Assembly: GCA_017745295.1 (NCBI GenBank) | Contig: JAGHZR010000015.1 | Coordinates: 46,976 to 110,975, forward strand | Source of the DNA: Novosphingobium sp. | Lineage (GTDB): Bacteria; Pseudomonadota; Alphaproteobacteria; Sphingomonadales; Sphingomonadaceae | DNA: 64,000 bases | Direction of reading: 5' to 3' | Shown: one piece after another, positions 22,128 to 31,462 of the stretch | Layout: each line of letters starts with the position of its first letter | Position numbering within the stretch: the stretch's first letter is position 1 | Program-made: the position numbers and the translations under genes | The notes under the pieces: model-generated | Seen by the model: the letters and a program-made list of their open reading frames with translations, nothing else | Databases searched by the model: none | What the model was told of the DNA's origin: nothing

Positions 22128-23924
22128 TTACCAGTTGCCCTTCTTCGGCTTCTTGTGGAACGGCTTGCCGCCGCCACCGCTACGCTCGGGACGCGCGCCG
22201 CCGGTCGGGCGCGGCTGATAGCGCTGGCTTTCGTAACCGCCGCGGCCTTCCTCACGGCCGCCATGCGGCTTGCGGCCACGACCCTGCGGGCCTTCGCGGC
22301 GACGCTCGCGAGCGACTTCGCGCGGCGTGTCCTGCGCCTGCACGATGCGGATGGTGTTCTCCACGTCGCCGCTATCGTCGTTCGCCGTGCGCTCAACGGC
22401 GCGGACGAACTGTTCGGCCTGCGCGCGCGGGATCTGGAAGTAGGTTTCGTTGGCCATGATGCGGATCTGGCCGACGGCATTGCGGGTCACATGACCGCGG
22501 CGGCACAGCAGCGGCAGGATCCAGCGCGGATCGGCATTCTGCTGACGGCCCACATCCATGGTGAACCACACGACATCGTCGAAGCCGGGACGCTGGCGCG
22601 CCTCGCGGGCCTCGGGGCTGTTGCCAATCAGTTCTTCCGGCTGCGGCATGGCGGCACGATGGGCGCGGACCAGCGCAGCCGCGAGGTCTTCGGCGCTCAC
22701 CTTTTCGAGGATTTCACGGGCGATCTCGCGATCTTCCTCGTCAGCCTCGACCGGGGCCAGCAGCTTTTCCATCAGGCGGCCACGGTCGGCGGCGCGGATG
22801 ACTTCCGGGGTCGGCGCAGCGATCCACTCGGCCTCGATGCGCGCACCGCGCAGCATGCCTTCGACGCGGCGGCGGCGCGGGAACGGCACGATGAGCACGG
22901 CCGTGCCCTTCTTGCCGGCGCGGCCGGTGCGGCCCGAACGGTGCTGGAGCGTCTCGGCATCGCGCGGGATTTCCACGTGGATGACGAGCGTGAGCGAGGG
23001 AAGATCGATGCCGCGCGCGGCAACGTCGGTGGCGACGCAGACGCGGGCGCGCTTGTCACGCAGGGCCTGAAGCGCGTTGTTGCGCTCGTTCTGCGAGTGC
23101 TCGCCCGAAAGCGCCACGGCAGAGAAACCGCGCTCGGTCAGGGTCGAGTGCAGGTGCTTCACATTGTCGCGCGTGGCACAGAACAGGATCGCCGTTTCGG
23201 CGTCGTGAAGGCGCAGCAGGTTGACCACCGCGTTCTCGACGTCGGCGGGGGCGACGGTCACGGCCTGATAGGTGATGTCGCCGTGCCCGCGATTCTCGCT
23301 CACGGTCGAGATACGCAGCGCATCGGTCTGGTAACGACGGGCCAGCGCCTCGATCGGGCGGGGCATGGTGGCCGAGAACAGCAGCGTGCGACGGCCCTCG
23401 GGGCTGGCGTCGAGCAGTTCCTCAAGGTCTTCGCGGAAGCCCATGTCGAGCATCTCGTCGGCCTCGTCCAGCACGACCACGCGCAGTGCCGAGAGGTCGA
23501 GTTTGCCGCGCTCCAGATGGTCGCGCAGGCGGCCCGGCGTGCCGACGACGATCGTCGCACCGCGTTCGAGGGCCTTACGCTCACGCACCGGATCCATACC
23601 GCCGACGCAAGTGACAATGCGCGCGCCGGTCTTGCCATAGAGCCATTCAAGCTCGCGGCTGACCTGCTGCGCCAGTTCGCGCGTCGGGGCGATGGCCAGC
23701 GCCAGCGGCGCCTCGGCATAAGGAATGGAACCGTCGGCCAGCAGTTCGTCGCTCATGGCAATGCCGAAGGCGACGGTCTTGCCGGAGCCGGTTTGTGCTG
23801 AAACCACCAGGTCGCGCCCACGCGCCTCGGCTTCGGCGACGGCGGCCTGAACCGGGGTCAGATTCTCGTAGCCCTGCGCGGTCAGCGCATCGGCGAGAGG
23901 TTGGGGGAGCTGGGTAAAAGTCAT
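22128..23924 (-). CDS. DEAD-box ATP-dependent RNA helicase, DbpA-like
   Basis: A 598-residue RNA helicase. The Q-motif region (NLTPVQAAV) and Walker A AQTGSGKT (K49) are followed by PTRELA, DEAD at 153-156 and SATM, then by the second RecA-like domain (CATDVAARGIDLP, HRSGRTGRAGKKG). A DbpA-type RNA-binding domain near 440-510 (ILPLLCRRGHVTRNAVGQIRI) suggests a ribosomal RNA target. The tail of about 75 residues is rich in Arg and Gly with RGG-like pieces. The ATG at 23922-23924 is chosen because the helicase core begins right there; the upstream extension is not protein-like. Confidence 0.94.
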   Translation of the reverse strand: MTFTQLPQPLADALTAQGYENLTPVQAAVAEAEARGRDLVVSAQTGSGKTVAFGIAMSDELLADGSIPYAEAPLALAIAPTRELAQQVSRELEWLYGKTGARIVTCVGGMDPVRERKALERGATIVVGTPGRLRDHLERGKLDLSALRVVVLDEADEMLDMGFREDLEELLDASPEGRRTLLFSATMPRPIEALARRYQTDALRISTVSENRGHGDITYQAVTVAPADVENAVVNLLRLHDAETAILFCATRDNVKHLHSTLTERGFSAVALSGEHSQNERNNALQALRDKRARVCVATDVAARGIDLPSLTLVIHVEIPRDAETLQHRSGRTGRAGKKGTAVLIVPFPRRRRVEGMLRGARIEAEWIAAPTPEVIRAADRGRLMEKLLAPVEADEEDREIAREILEKVSAEDLAAALVRAHRAAMPQPEELIGNSPEAREARQRPGFDDVVWFTMDVGRQQNADPRWILPLLCRRGHVTRNAVGQIRIMANETYFQIPRAQAEQFVRAVERTANDDSGDVENTIRIVQAQDTPREVARERRREGPQGRGRKPHGGREEGRGGYESQRYQPRPTGGARPERSGGGGKPFHKKPKKGNW

Positions 23925-24215
23925 GCGTTCTGAATCTGTCCTGTGCCGCTGAAGCGGTCTGTAATGGGTGAGCCTGGCGTGGAGTATGCGACCCAACGGG
24001 CCCTTCTTGCCGCGCTCCATAGACAAAAAACTCGGCTTTGGCGCGCACCAATTTCACAAAAGGCAACAATGGCCTTGCGCGGCGTGCGAATTTTCGCTCG
24101 CATCGTCGCAAGATGATGCCATTTTCCGGCCTTTTCGCCGCGAAACGGCCGCACCGTCATGCGGCTTTCATGGAACGCGCCTAACCGCACCGCCAGGGGT
24201 GCGCGGGAGCCAGCC

Positions 24216-24974
24216 ATGACCGAAGATATGCGCGATAAGCGCCTGCTTGCATCGATCCACGATGTCGGACCCGGCTCGGAAAGAGCAATCATCCACCTTG
24301 CCGACCTGTTCGAACGGCGCCTCGGCGGCCCGCGCTTCGCGATGCTGGTCGTGCCGAACCACTGGGGGCGCCATCCGCTTTCGGAAGACAGGGCATTCCA
24401 GAGGCGCCTGCGCCGATGGGCGGAGTCCGGCATCGAGATGTTCGTGCATGGCTGGTATCACCGGGACGAAGCGCGACACCGGGGTGCAGCCCGGTTCAAG
24501 GCCCGGCACATGACGGCCGGAGAAGGCGAATTTCTCGGCCTCGACGAAGGGACCGCCTTCTCCCGCATGCGGGACGGCAAGTCGCTGATCGAGGACGTGA
24601 TCGGCCTTCCTGCGGCAGGTTTCGTCGCCCCCGCCTGGCTCTATGGCGAAGGTGCCCGCTCGGCGCTGCGCCGAGCGGGAATGCCTCTTGCCGAAGACCA
24701 CTGGCGGGTCTGGACGGCAGGGAACGACAAGGTGCTGGCGCGCGGTCCCGTCATCACCTGGGCAAGCCGCTCGGCAGTGCGCACCGCCTCGTCGCTGGCC
24801 TTCGCCGCGATGGCCCGGGCCGTCCTGCCCCTGACCCGAACCGTGCGAATCGCCGCCCATCCCGGAGACGTCGCCAAGGCCTCGCTCCTCGCCAGCATAG
24901 ACGCCACGCTGACGCGCTTCGCCGCCACGCACAGGCCGTCGAGATACAGGGACTTGTACGACTTCATGGTATGA
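24216..24974 (+). CDS. DUF2334/polysaccharide deacetylase-like protein
   Basis: A 252-residue protein with a deacetylase-type (NodB-related) barrel: LLASIHDVGPGSERAI carries the first D of a metal site, EMFVHGWYHRDE has the HxxxH-like histidines, and VAPAWLYGEGA and RIAAHPGDVAK are later strands. These match DUF2334, which groups with carbohydrate esterase family 4. There is no signal peptide, so it would act in the cytoplasm, perhaps on a lipid-linked sugar. The ATG at 24216 has a GGGAGCC upstream. It comes 130 bases before a glycosyltransferase gene on the same strand and probably belongs to that set. Confidence 0.8.
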   Translation: MTEDMRDKRLLASIHDVGPGSERAIIHLADLFERRLGGPRFAMLVVPNHWGRHPLSEDRAFQRRLRRWAESGIEMFVHGWYHRDEARHRGAARFKARHMTAGEGEFLGLDEGTAFSRMRDGKSLIEDVIGLPAAGFVAPAWLYGEGARSALRRAGMPLAEDHWRVWTAGNDKVLARGPVITWASRSAVRTASSLAFAAMARAVLPLTRTVRIAAHPGDVAKASLLASIDATLTRFAATHRPSRYRDLYDFMV

Positions 24975-25104
24975 CGGTGACGCTTTTAAAGCACTTTCAC
25001 GTCTCGCCCATGACCGCGCCCGCCGGAGTCACGAACTCGACATGTGCCCTCCATAGGAGCGCTTTTCCGTGTCGACATTCTTACCGGAGCCGCAGGGGGT
25101 TCGC

Positions 25105-26295
25105 ATGAACGACAAGCTCAGGATCGCCATTCCGATCCATAGCCTCGATCCGGGCGGGGTCGAGCGCGTCGCGCTCGGCCTTGCAGCGCAGTGGCGACAG
25201 GCCGGTCACGACGTGACGATCGTGCTCGGGCGCGCCGGCGGCTCTCATCTCGCAAGTGCACCGGCGCTGGACTACTGGCAGATCCCCTCCCGCGTCTCCA
25301 CGGCTTCCTGGGAAACGCCGTGGATGGTCTACTGCCTCTATAGCTATCTGATCGCGCACGAGGCCGATGTGCTGTTCCTTCCCGGCAACACTTATGCCGT
25401 GGTGGGCGCTGCGATGAAACTGCTGCTGGGCGACCATGCGCCGCCGATAGCGCTCAAGGTAAGCAATGCCCTGAACCGCCCCGACATGCCCGCGCCGCTG
25501 AGAAGAGCCTACGCGACCTGGCTAGGCGTCCAGGGACGTCTGTTCGAGCGTCTGATCGGCCTTTCCGAAGCCATGGCGCGCGAAATTCGCGAGACTACCG
25601 GCGCCGCGGCCGAGCAGGTCGACGTGATCGCCAATCCAGTCCTGCCCCGCGCCCGCTTGCGGGCACTGGCGAAGCGCGAACGCCGCCCGGCCTCGGTCTG
25701 GGGGACCCGTTACCTGACGGCGGGGCGCCTCGTCACCCAGAAGAACCATGCGATGATGCTGCGCGCCTTCGCCCGCGCGGCGCGCCCCTCCGACAGATTG
25801 ACGATCGCCGGAGACGGCCCCGAACGCGCCGCGATCGCGCGGCTTGCGGGCGAACTCGGGATCGGCGAGCGCGTACATCTTGCAGGGCACCTCGCCAGCA
25901 TCGACCCGCTCATGGCCGAAGCCGACGCCTTCGTGTTGAGTTCCGATTACGAAGGCCTTCCGGGTGTCGTCGTCGAAGCGCTCGCCGCCGGGCTTCCCGT
26001 GCTCTCGACGAACTGCTGCGTCAGCATGGACGGCCTCGTCGAGAGCGGCCGTACCGGCCTGCTCGTACCCCGAGGCGACGAGCGCGCCTTTGCCCGGGGC
26101 CTCGCCAGCATCCGCGACTTCGCGGGAGACCCCGAACGCGCCCGAGCCATTGCCTCCCGCTACGAGGTGGAGAACGCAGCCCAGCGCTATCTCGACATGA
26201 TGACGCAAATGCGCCGCGAACGCGACGCCCAGCGGCGGCAGCGGCTGGCTCTGAGTGCATGGGCGCGGCACGCCCCCTGGCAGCGATCGCTTTGA
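25105..26295 (+). CDS. GT4-type glycosyltransferase
   Basis: A 396-residue GT-B glycosyltransferase. The acceptor half starts with RIAIPIHSLDPGGVERVALGLA, the GGxE-type glycine loop of GT4 enzymes. The donor half has TAGRLVTQKNHAMMLRAF and the EX7E-type EGLPGVVVEALAAGLPV near 305-321. It would move a nucleotide-activated sugar to a lipid or glycan acceptor at the inner membrane. The ATG at 25105 follows a CAGGGGGTT ribosome site; a GTG at 25069 is an alternative start. The neighbours suggest an envelope glycan or glycolipid pathway. Confidence 0.88.
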   Translation: MNDKLRIAIPIHSLDPGGVERVALGLAAQWRQAGHDVTIVLGRAGGSHLASAPALDYWQIPSRVSTASWETPWMVYCLYSYLIAHEADVLFLPGNTYAVVGAAMKLLLGDHAPPIALKVSNALNRPDMPAPLRRAYATWLGVQGRLFERLIGLSEAMAREIRETTGAAAEQVDVIANPVLPRARLRALAKRERRPASVWGTRYLTAGRLVTQKNHAMMLRAFARAARPSDRLTIAGDGPERAAIARLAGELGIGERVHLAGHLASIDPLMAEADAFVLSSDYEGLPGVVVEALAAGLPVLSTNCCVSMDGLVESGRTGLLVPRGDERAFARGLASIRDFAGDPERARAIASRYEVENAAQRYLDMMTQMRRERDAQRRQRLALSAWARHAPWQRSL

Positions 26296-26321
26296 CCCCG
26301 AATCCCCGAGCGGAGACCTTC

Positions 26322-27248
26322 GTGACAGAAACCGCTGCCGCCCTGGCGCCCGATGCCCAGGCCATTCGGCTTACCCCGCAGGACCGCAGTCCGCGTCTCG
26401 GGCGCAATGCCCTGTTTTCGATCGCGCTCTCGCTCGCCGTGATCTGTGCGGTGTTTCACGAGATGGGCGGGCTGAACCTGCGGCAGCTGATCGCCATGGT
26501 TCCGGCAAGCCCGGCTTTCTGGCTGGTCTTTGCCGCGAGCTATCTCGTCACCCCCGCCAGCGAATGGGTGATCTTCCGCCGCCTCTGGGGCATTCCCGGC
26601 GCGGGCATGCTCGCGCTGCTGCGCAAGAAGGTCTACAACGAACTGCTGCTCGGCTATCTCGGCGAGGCCTATTTCTACACCTGGGCGCGGCGCCGCGTGT
26701 CGCTCGATGCCGCGCCGTTCGGCGCGGTCAAGGATGTGGCGATCCTCTCGGCGATGACCGGCAACGGCGTCACCATCGCCCTGCTCGCCATCATGGTTCC
26801 CTTCGTGGGCACGACGAAGCTGGGCCTCGATACCCGCATGGTCACGCTCTCGCTGGGCCTGCTGGTCGTGCTTTCCGCCATCGCCATGGTCTTCCGCCGC
26901 CGGGTCTTCACCCTGCCCCGTGCGGACCTGTCGATGATAACCCAGATCCACCTCGGCCGCATCGCGCTGACGACATTGTTCAACGCCGTGCTCTGGCACC
27001 TCGTCCTTCCCGAAGTGCAGCTTTCCTGGTGGCTGTTCCTGGCCACCCTGCGCCTGCTCGTATCGCGCCTGCCGCTGATCCCGAACAAGGACCTGCTCTT
27101 TGCCGGCGTCGCCGTGCTGGCACTGGGCCGCGAGCAGGACATCGGCGCGCTGATGACGCTGATGGCCGGACTGATTTTGGCCGCCCATCTGCTGCTCGGC
27201 GGGCTTCTGGCAATCAAGGACCTGACCGCGCCGGAGCAGCCGGCATGA
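26322..27248 (+). CDS. Multi-pass inner-membrane protein of unknown family
   Basis: A 308-residue protein with about eight predicted membrane segments, for example LFSIALSLAVICAVFHEM, FWLVFAASYLVTPASEWVIF, ILSAMTGNGVTIALLAIMV and LMTLMAGLILAAHLLLGGLL. I do not recognise the family; the size and spacing recall lipid flippase-like or LPG synthase N-terminal-like membrane proteins, which is only a resemblance. The GTG at 26322 has GCGGAG ahead of it and starts 27 bases after the glycosyltransferase; an ATG at 26259 would overlap that gene. Its end overlaps the DUF2141 start (ATGA). Confidence 0.75.
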   Translation: MTETAAALAPDAQAIRLTPQDRSPRLGRNALFSIALSLAVICAVFHEMGGLNLRQLIAMVPASPAFWLVFAASYLVTPASEWVIFRRLWGIPGAGMLALLRKKVYNELLLGYLGEAYFYTWARRRVSLDAAPFGAVKDVAILSAMTGNGVTIALLAIMVPFVGTTKLGLDTRMVTLSLGLLVVLSAIAMVFRRRVFTLPRADLSMITQIHLGRIALTTLFNAVLWHLVLPEVQLSWWLFLATLRLLVSRLPLIPNKDLLFAGVAVLALGREQDIGALMTLMAGLILAAHLLLGGLLAIKDLTAPEQPA

Positions 27249-27751
27249 GCATCCTCGTCATGCTGGCCCCCGCGCTGATCCCCTCGACGCCCGACCTCGG
27301 CAAGGCCGCCGGTCAATGCCAAGCGAGCGAGAGCGGCCCTGCTTTTCTGGTCGAGCCGATCGGCCTCAAGGACCGCACCGGCAAGCTGAAGCTGGAAGTT
27401 TATCCGGCCAACCGGACCGACTTCCTTGCCGACGACAACGTGCTGGTCAGCGCGGGCAAGACCTTCCGCCGCGTCGAGGTTCCGGTTCCGGCCAGCGGAA
27501 CGCCGAGCCTCTGCATCCGCCTGCCGGGTCCCGGCACTTATGCCGTCAGCCTGCTCCACGACCGCGACGGCGACCGCAAGTTCAACTGGAAGATCGACGG
27601 CATCGGCTTTTCGGGCAATCCGAAACTGGGCTGGGGCAAGCCCGATGTACGCAAGGCGAGCGCAGTCGCCGGAACCCGCCTGACCCACTTGCGCATCGTC
27701 CTCAACTACCGCAGCGGCCTTGGGGTGGCGCCGCTGAAGCAGGGGTCCTGA
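27245..27751 (+). CDS. DUF2141 family exported protein
   Basis: A 168-residue protein with a short hydrophobic N-terminus (MSILVMLAPALIPS), probably a signal. The body is a DUF2141 beta-sandwich: KLKLEVYPANRTDFLADD, then PGTYAVSLLHDRDGDRKFNW, a Ca-binding-like acidic loop, and FSGNPKLGWGKP. Function in the family is unknown. It starts in an ATGA overlap with the membrane protein gene and ends four bases before the next glycosyltransferase gene. Confidence 0.83.
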   Translation: MSILVMLAPALIPSTPDLGKAAGQCQASESGPAFLVEPIGLKDRTGKLKLEVYPANRTDFLADDNVLVSAGKTFRRVEVPVPASGTPSLCIRLPGPGTYAVSLLHDRDGDRKFNWKIDGIGFSGNPKLGWGKPDVRKASAVAGTRLTHLRIVLNYRSGLGVAPLKQGS

Positions 27752-27755
27752 CCGC

Positions 27756-28907
27756 ATGAAGATTATCGACGTCTGCGCTTTCTACTCGCCGCAAGGCGGC
27801 GGCGTGCGCACTTACGTAGAGCAGAAGCTGCGGATCGGCCCGGCGCTTGGGCACGAGATCGTCATCCTCGCGCCGGGCGACGAGGACGCGGTGATCGAGC
27901 GCGGCCCGGGTGCCCGGATCGTCACGATCAAAAGCCCCCGCTTTCCGCTCGACCGCAAGTACGGCTATTTCGCGGAGACCGCCCAGCTTCACGCAGCGCT
28001 CGATGCCGAAGCGCCCGATTTCGTCGAGGCCACCTCACCCTGGCGGAGTGCGGGACTGGTGGCGGACTGGCCCGGCGCGGCACCGCGCAGTCTGGTCATG
28101 CATGCCGACCCGCTTTCGGCCTATGCCTATCGCTGGCTCGGCAACATCTTCTCGCGCCGGACGATCGACCGGCAGTTCTCGCTGTTCTGGGAACATCTGC
28201 GCCGCCACAGCCGCAAGTTCGACCACGTCGTCTGCGCGAACGGCGATCTCGCCCGGCGGCTCGATGACGGCGGCGTGGCCCATGTCACGACGATCCCGAT
28301 GGGCGTGGAGCGCGGTTGCTTTTCGCCCGCCCATCGCGATCCGGCATTGCGAGCGCGCCTGCTCGCGGATTGCGGCCTTCCCGAAAGCGCCGCGCTGCTG
28401 CTCGCCGTCGGTCGGCTTGCGCCGGAAAAGCGCTGGCCGCTGGTGATCGACGCGGTGAGCCTGGCCAGCCAGCAGACGCCGATCGGCCTCGTCATGCTGG
28501 GCGAGGGACGGGAGCAGCGCGCGATCCTGCGCCATATCGCCGGAAACCCGCATGTCCGCCTCTTCGCCCCCGAGCGCAATCGCGCCGCTTTCGCACAGAT
28601 CATGGCAAGCGCCGATGCGCTCGTGCACGGCTGCGAGGCGGAGACCTTCTGCATGACCGCCGCCGAGGCGCGGGCCAGCGGCATTCCCGTGGTGGTCCCC
28701 GACGCGGGGGGCGCGGCGGACCATGCGGCGGGTGGCGCCGGACGGACATACGCCGCCGCCGACAGCAACGCGGCGGCGGCGGCAATCCTCGACGTCGTGC
28801 GCGAGCGCCCTCGCCCGACGGCAAGCGCCCGCACGATAGACGAGCACTTCCGCGACCTCTTCGCCGCCTATACGATCTGCCTAGACAAGCGGCGCAAGGC
28901 GGCCTGA
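27756..28907 (+). CDS. Second GT4-type glycosyltransferase
   Basis: A 383-residue GT-B enzyme beginning IIDVCAFYSPQGGGVRTYVEQK, with the glycine-rich acceptor loop. The donor half shows LLAVGRLAPEKRWPLVIDAV and the EX7E-type CEAETFCMTAAEARASGIPVV near 295-315. It differs from the first GT4 in sequence, so the set could add two different sugars. The last gene of the run; converging NodT-like gene starts eight bases beyond its stop, leaving almost no room for a terminator. Confidence 0.88.
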   Translation: MKIIDVCAFYSPQGGGVRTYVEQKLRIGPALGHEIVILAPGDEDAVIERGPGARIVTIKSPRFPLDRKYGYFAETAQLHAALDAEAPDFVEATSPWRSAGLVADWPGAAPRSLVMHADPLSAYAYRWLGNIFSRRTIDRQFSLFWEHLRRHSRKFDHVVCANGDLARRLDDGGVAHVTTIPMGVERGCFSPAHRDPALRARLLADCGLPESAALLLAVGRLAPEKRWPLVIDAVSLASQQTPIGLVMLGEGREQRAILRHIAGNPHVRLFAPERNRAAFAQIMASADALVHGCEAETFCMTAAEARASGIPVVVPDAGGAADHAAGGAGRTYAAADSNAAAAAILDVVRERPRPTASARTIDEHFRDLFAAYTICLDKRRKAA

Positions 28908-28914
28908 CAAAGCT

Positions 28915-30333
28915 CTACTCCGCCTTCTGCCAACCGCCGCCGAGCGCGAGGAACACCGCGATCTGGTCGTCCACCAGCGCCGTTTCCGCCGCCGCATGGT
29001 TGACTTGCGCGGTCGCCAGCGCGCCTTGCGCACTCAGCAGGTTCAGGAAATCGCTGCGACCGAAGCGGAACAGCTTGCCCGCCTGCTGCGCCGAGAGACC
29101 CGCACTGTCGCTCGCCCTGCCGAGCGCTGCCGCCCGGTCGGTATCGCGCGCATAAGTCTCCAGCGCCGTTTCGGTGCCGCGCAGGGCATCCAGCACGGTC
29201 TGGTCGAACTTGGCGAGATCGGCCTCGACTTGCGCATTGGCCGCCTCGATCCGCGCCTTCACGATCGGGCGGTTGGGGAACGACCAGCTCAGCAGCGGCC
29301 CCAGGCTGAAGCCGAAGCTATGCGTCTTGCCGAAGTTCTCCAGCCTGCCGGAATTGATGAGGCCGCCGCCGATGCTGACCGTCGGATAGAGGTCCGCCGT
29401 GGCGACGCCGATGCGCGCGGTATCCCCGGCGATCGTTCGTTCGGCCTGACGGATATCCGGGCGCCGACGGATCAGCGCGGCGCCGTCACCGATCGGCATC
29501 GGCTGCGACAGACGCGGCAGCGTCGTGCAGCTCTCCACCTCCCTGGGGTATTCCGCCGGTGCCTTGCCCAGCAGGGTCGCGAGCAGGTAGAGCGCCGATT
29601 GCCGCTTGGCATAGAACCCCGGAAGACTGGCCTCGCTGCTCTCGACGGCCGTGCGCGCGCGGCTGACGTCGAAGGCGGTGCCGCGTCCACCGCGTTGCAG
29701 GCGGCCGGTCGCATCGAGCGTCTGGCGTTGCAGCGTGATGACCTTCTGCACCGTGGCGATCTGGTAGTTCGCCGCGCAGACGTCGGCATAGGCCTTGGTC
29801 GTCGCCGCGGCGACGCTGATCCGCACGGCATCGCGCGCCGCTTCCACGGCCTCGCGGTCGGCCAGGCTGCTCTCGATCGCGCGCCTGATCTTGCCGTTGA
29901 GATCGAGCGGGTAAGACAGTGTCAGGCCGAGGTTGTAGGTCAGCACGCCGGGCATCGTGGTTCCGGCGGACGGCGTGGAATAGTCGCGTTCGAGATCGCC
30001 CTTGGCGCCGAGCGCGGTGTTCAGCGCCTTCTGTCCGGCAGTCTCGCGCACAACGGCATCGGCCTTGCGCAAGTTGGCGTCGGCGGCGCGAATGTTCGCA
30101 TTCGCCGCCAGCGCCTGCTCGACGAGACCGTCGAGTTGCGGGTCATCGTAGAGGCGCCACCAGCGGTCGGGCAGTTCCGCCTGCGAGAACTCCGCCCCCT
30201 GCCCCGATGCGAAAGCGGCGTTGGCGGCAGGCGTGGTCGCGGCGGAGTGCTCGGGCGGCGCATAGTCCGGCCCGGCGGTGGCGCAACCGGCGAGCAGCGC
30301 CAGCGCGACAAGGGAAGCTCCGTGGCGGATCAC
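28915..30333 (-). CDS. NodT-family outer-membrane efflux lipoprotein
   Basis: A 472-residue TolC-like channel with a lipoprotein signal: LALLAGC puts the lipidated cysteine at 17. The body has the two repeated outer-membrane-factor halves, with GPDYAPPEH at the start, then GLVEQALAANANIRAADANL and GLSAQQAGKLFRFGRSDFLNLLSAQ. It would form the outer-membrane exit for the pump encoded just upstream. Its ATG overlaps the adaptor stop by four bases. It is the last gene of a five-gene operon. Confidence 0.92.
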   Translation of the reverse strand: MIRHGASLVALALLAGCATAGPDYAPPEHSAATTPAANAAFASGQGAEFSQAELPDRWWRLYDDPQLDGLVEQALAANANIRAADANLRKADAVVRETAGQKALNTALGAKGDLERDYSTPSAGTTMPGVLTYNLGLTLSYPLDLNGKIRRAIESSLADREAVEAARDAVRISVAAATTKAYADVCAANYQIATVQKVITLQRQTLDATGRLQRGGRGTAFDVSRARTAVESSEASLPGFYAKRQSALYLLATLLGKAPAEYPREVESCTTLPRLSQPMPIGDGAALIRRRPDIRQAERTIAGDTARIGVATADLYPTVSIGGGLINSGRLENFGKTHSFGFSLGPLLSWSFPNRPIVKARIEAANAQVEADLAKFDQTVLDALRGTETALETYARDTDRAAALGRASDSAGLSAQQAGKLFRFGRSDFLNLLSAQGALATAQVNHAAAETALVDDQIAVFLALGGGWQKAE

Positions 30334-31250
30334 TGCGTCGCCTCCACGGCAGGCGCCTGCTGCTGTTTCGCTGCCTTGCGATCCCCCGGCTGCTCGATGG
30401 TCACGGTCGCGGTGCGGCCGGAGATCAGGCTGACGTCCTTGGGAACCTGCGTCAGGCGCACGCGCACCGGGATACGCTGGGCGAGACGGACCCAGGTGAA
30501 CGTCGCGTCTACACTGGGCAGCAGGTTGCGGGAATCGCTGCGGGTGGTGTCGTTGATGCCCGCCGCGATGCTTTCCACCACGCCCTTGAGCGGGCGATCC
30601 TCGCCCATCAGCACGACCGTGACCGGCGAGCCGACATGGATGTTGGCCAGCTTGGTTTCCTCGAAATAGCCCTCGACGCGGATGGAATCGCGGTCGATCA
30701 GCGCCATCGCCTGATTGCCCGGCGCCACATAATCGCCCGGATGCAGGTCGAGGTTGGTGACGGTGCCGTTGACCGAGGCATGGACGTTCGTGCGGGCAAG
30801 GTCGAGCTTGGCCTTGTCGAGCGCGCTCAGCGACTGGTCCAGCGCGGCGCGCGCGGTAGCGACGGCGGCGACGTTCTGCTCATGGGTCTCGGTCGCCACG
30901 AGGTCTCCCAGCGCAAGGTCGCGCTTGGCCTCGCGCTGGGCCTGTCCCAGCCGTGCCTGCGCGCTGGCGACGGCGGCCTGCGCCTGTTCCACCGCCAGCG
31001 AATAGCGCGGGCGGTCGATCACGAAGAGCAGGTCTCCGGCCTTCACCACCTGGTTGTCCTTCACCTCGACCGAGGTAACGAGACCGCCGATGTCCGGCGT
31101 GACGCGCACGACATCGGCGCGGACGCGGCCGTCGCGGGTCCAGGGGCTGTCCTCGTAATGGCGCCAGAGCCAGATCGCGATGACGGCGGCGATGACGACG
31201 AGGACAGTGGTGGCAAGGCTCGGGGCGATGCGGGCAAGAAAGCGCTTCAT
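30330..31250 (-). CDS. HlyD/AaeA-like periplasmic adaptor
   Basis: A 306-residue membrane-fusion protein: a single N-terminal membrane helix (LATTVLVVIAAVIAIWLW), a lipoyl-like half (VRADVVRVTPDIGGLVTSVEV), an alpha-hairpin of about 100 residues rich in Ala/Gln, and the returning half (VHASVNGTVTNLDLHPGDYV). This is the EmrA/AaeA type, used with FUSC/AaeB pumps. The ATG at 31248-31250 is in an ATGA overlap with the DUF1656 gene. Confidence 0.92.
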   Translation of the reverse strand: MKRFLARIAPSLATTVLVVIAAVIAIWLWRHYEDSPWTRDGRVRADVVRVTPDIGGLVTSVEVKDNQVVKAGDLLFVIDRPRYSLAVEQAQAAVASAQARLGQAQREAKRDLALGDLVATETHEQNVAAVATARAALDQSLSALDKAKLDLARTNVHASVNGTVTNLDLHPGDYVAPGNQAMALIDRDSIRVEGYFEETKLANIHVGSPVTVVLMGEDRPLKGVVESIAAGINDTTRSDSRNLLPSVDATFTWVRLAQRIPVRVRLTQVPKDVSLISGRTATVTIEQPGDRKAAKQQQAPAVEATQ

Positions 31251-31462
31251 TGGCGGAAACCGATCATGGGGGAGGCCCAGACGAGAAGCCCGAGCACGAG
31301 AATGTAGAGGCACAGGTCCACCATCGCCCGATAGGCGAAGAGGCGGTAGAAACCGATGACATTGGCAATGCGCATCAGCACCAGGGTGATGACCGAGGCG
31401 ATGATCGCAAGGACCAGCAGCGTGGGGAGGAAGACCCCGTCGAAGGATATTTCGCCTCTCAT
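31247..31462 (-). CDS. DUF1656 (AaeX-like) small membrane protein
   Basis: A 71-residue protein with two membrane helices (LLVLAIIASVITLVLMRIA and AMVDLCLYILVLGLLVWAS) and the family start GEISFDGVFLPTL. DUF1656/AaeX genes regularly sit between the FUSC permease and HlyD adaptor of Aae-type efflux systems, as here. It overlaps both neighbours by four bases. Confidence 0.93.
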   Translation of the reverse strand: MRGEISFDGVFLPTLLVLAIIASVITLVLMRIANVIGFYRLFAYRAMVDLCLYILVLGLLVWASPMIGFRQ

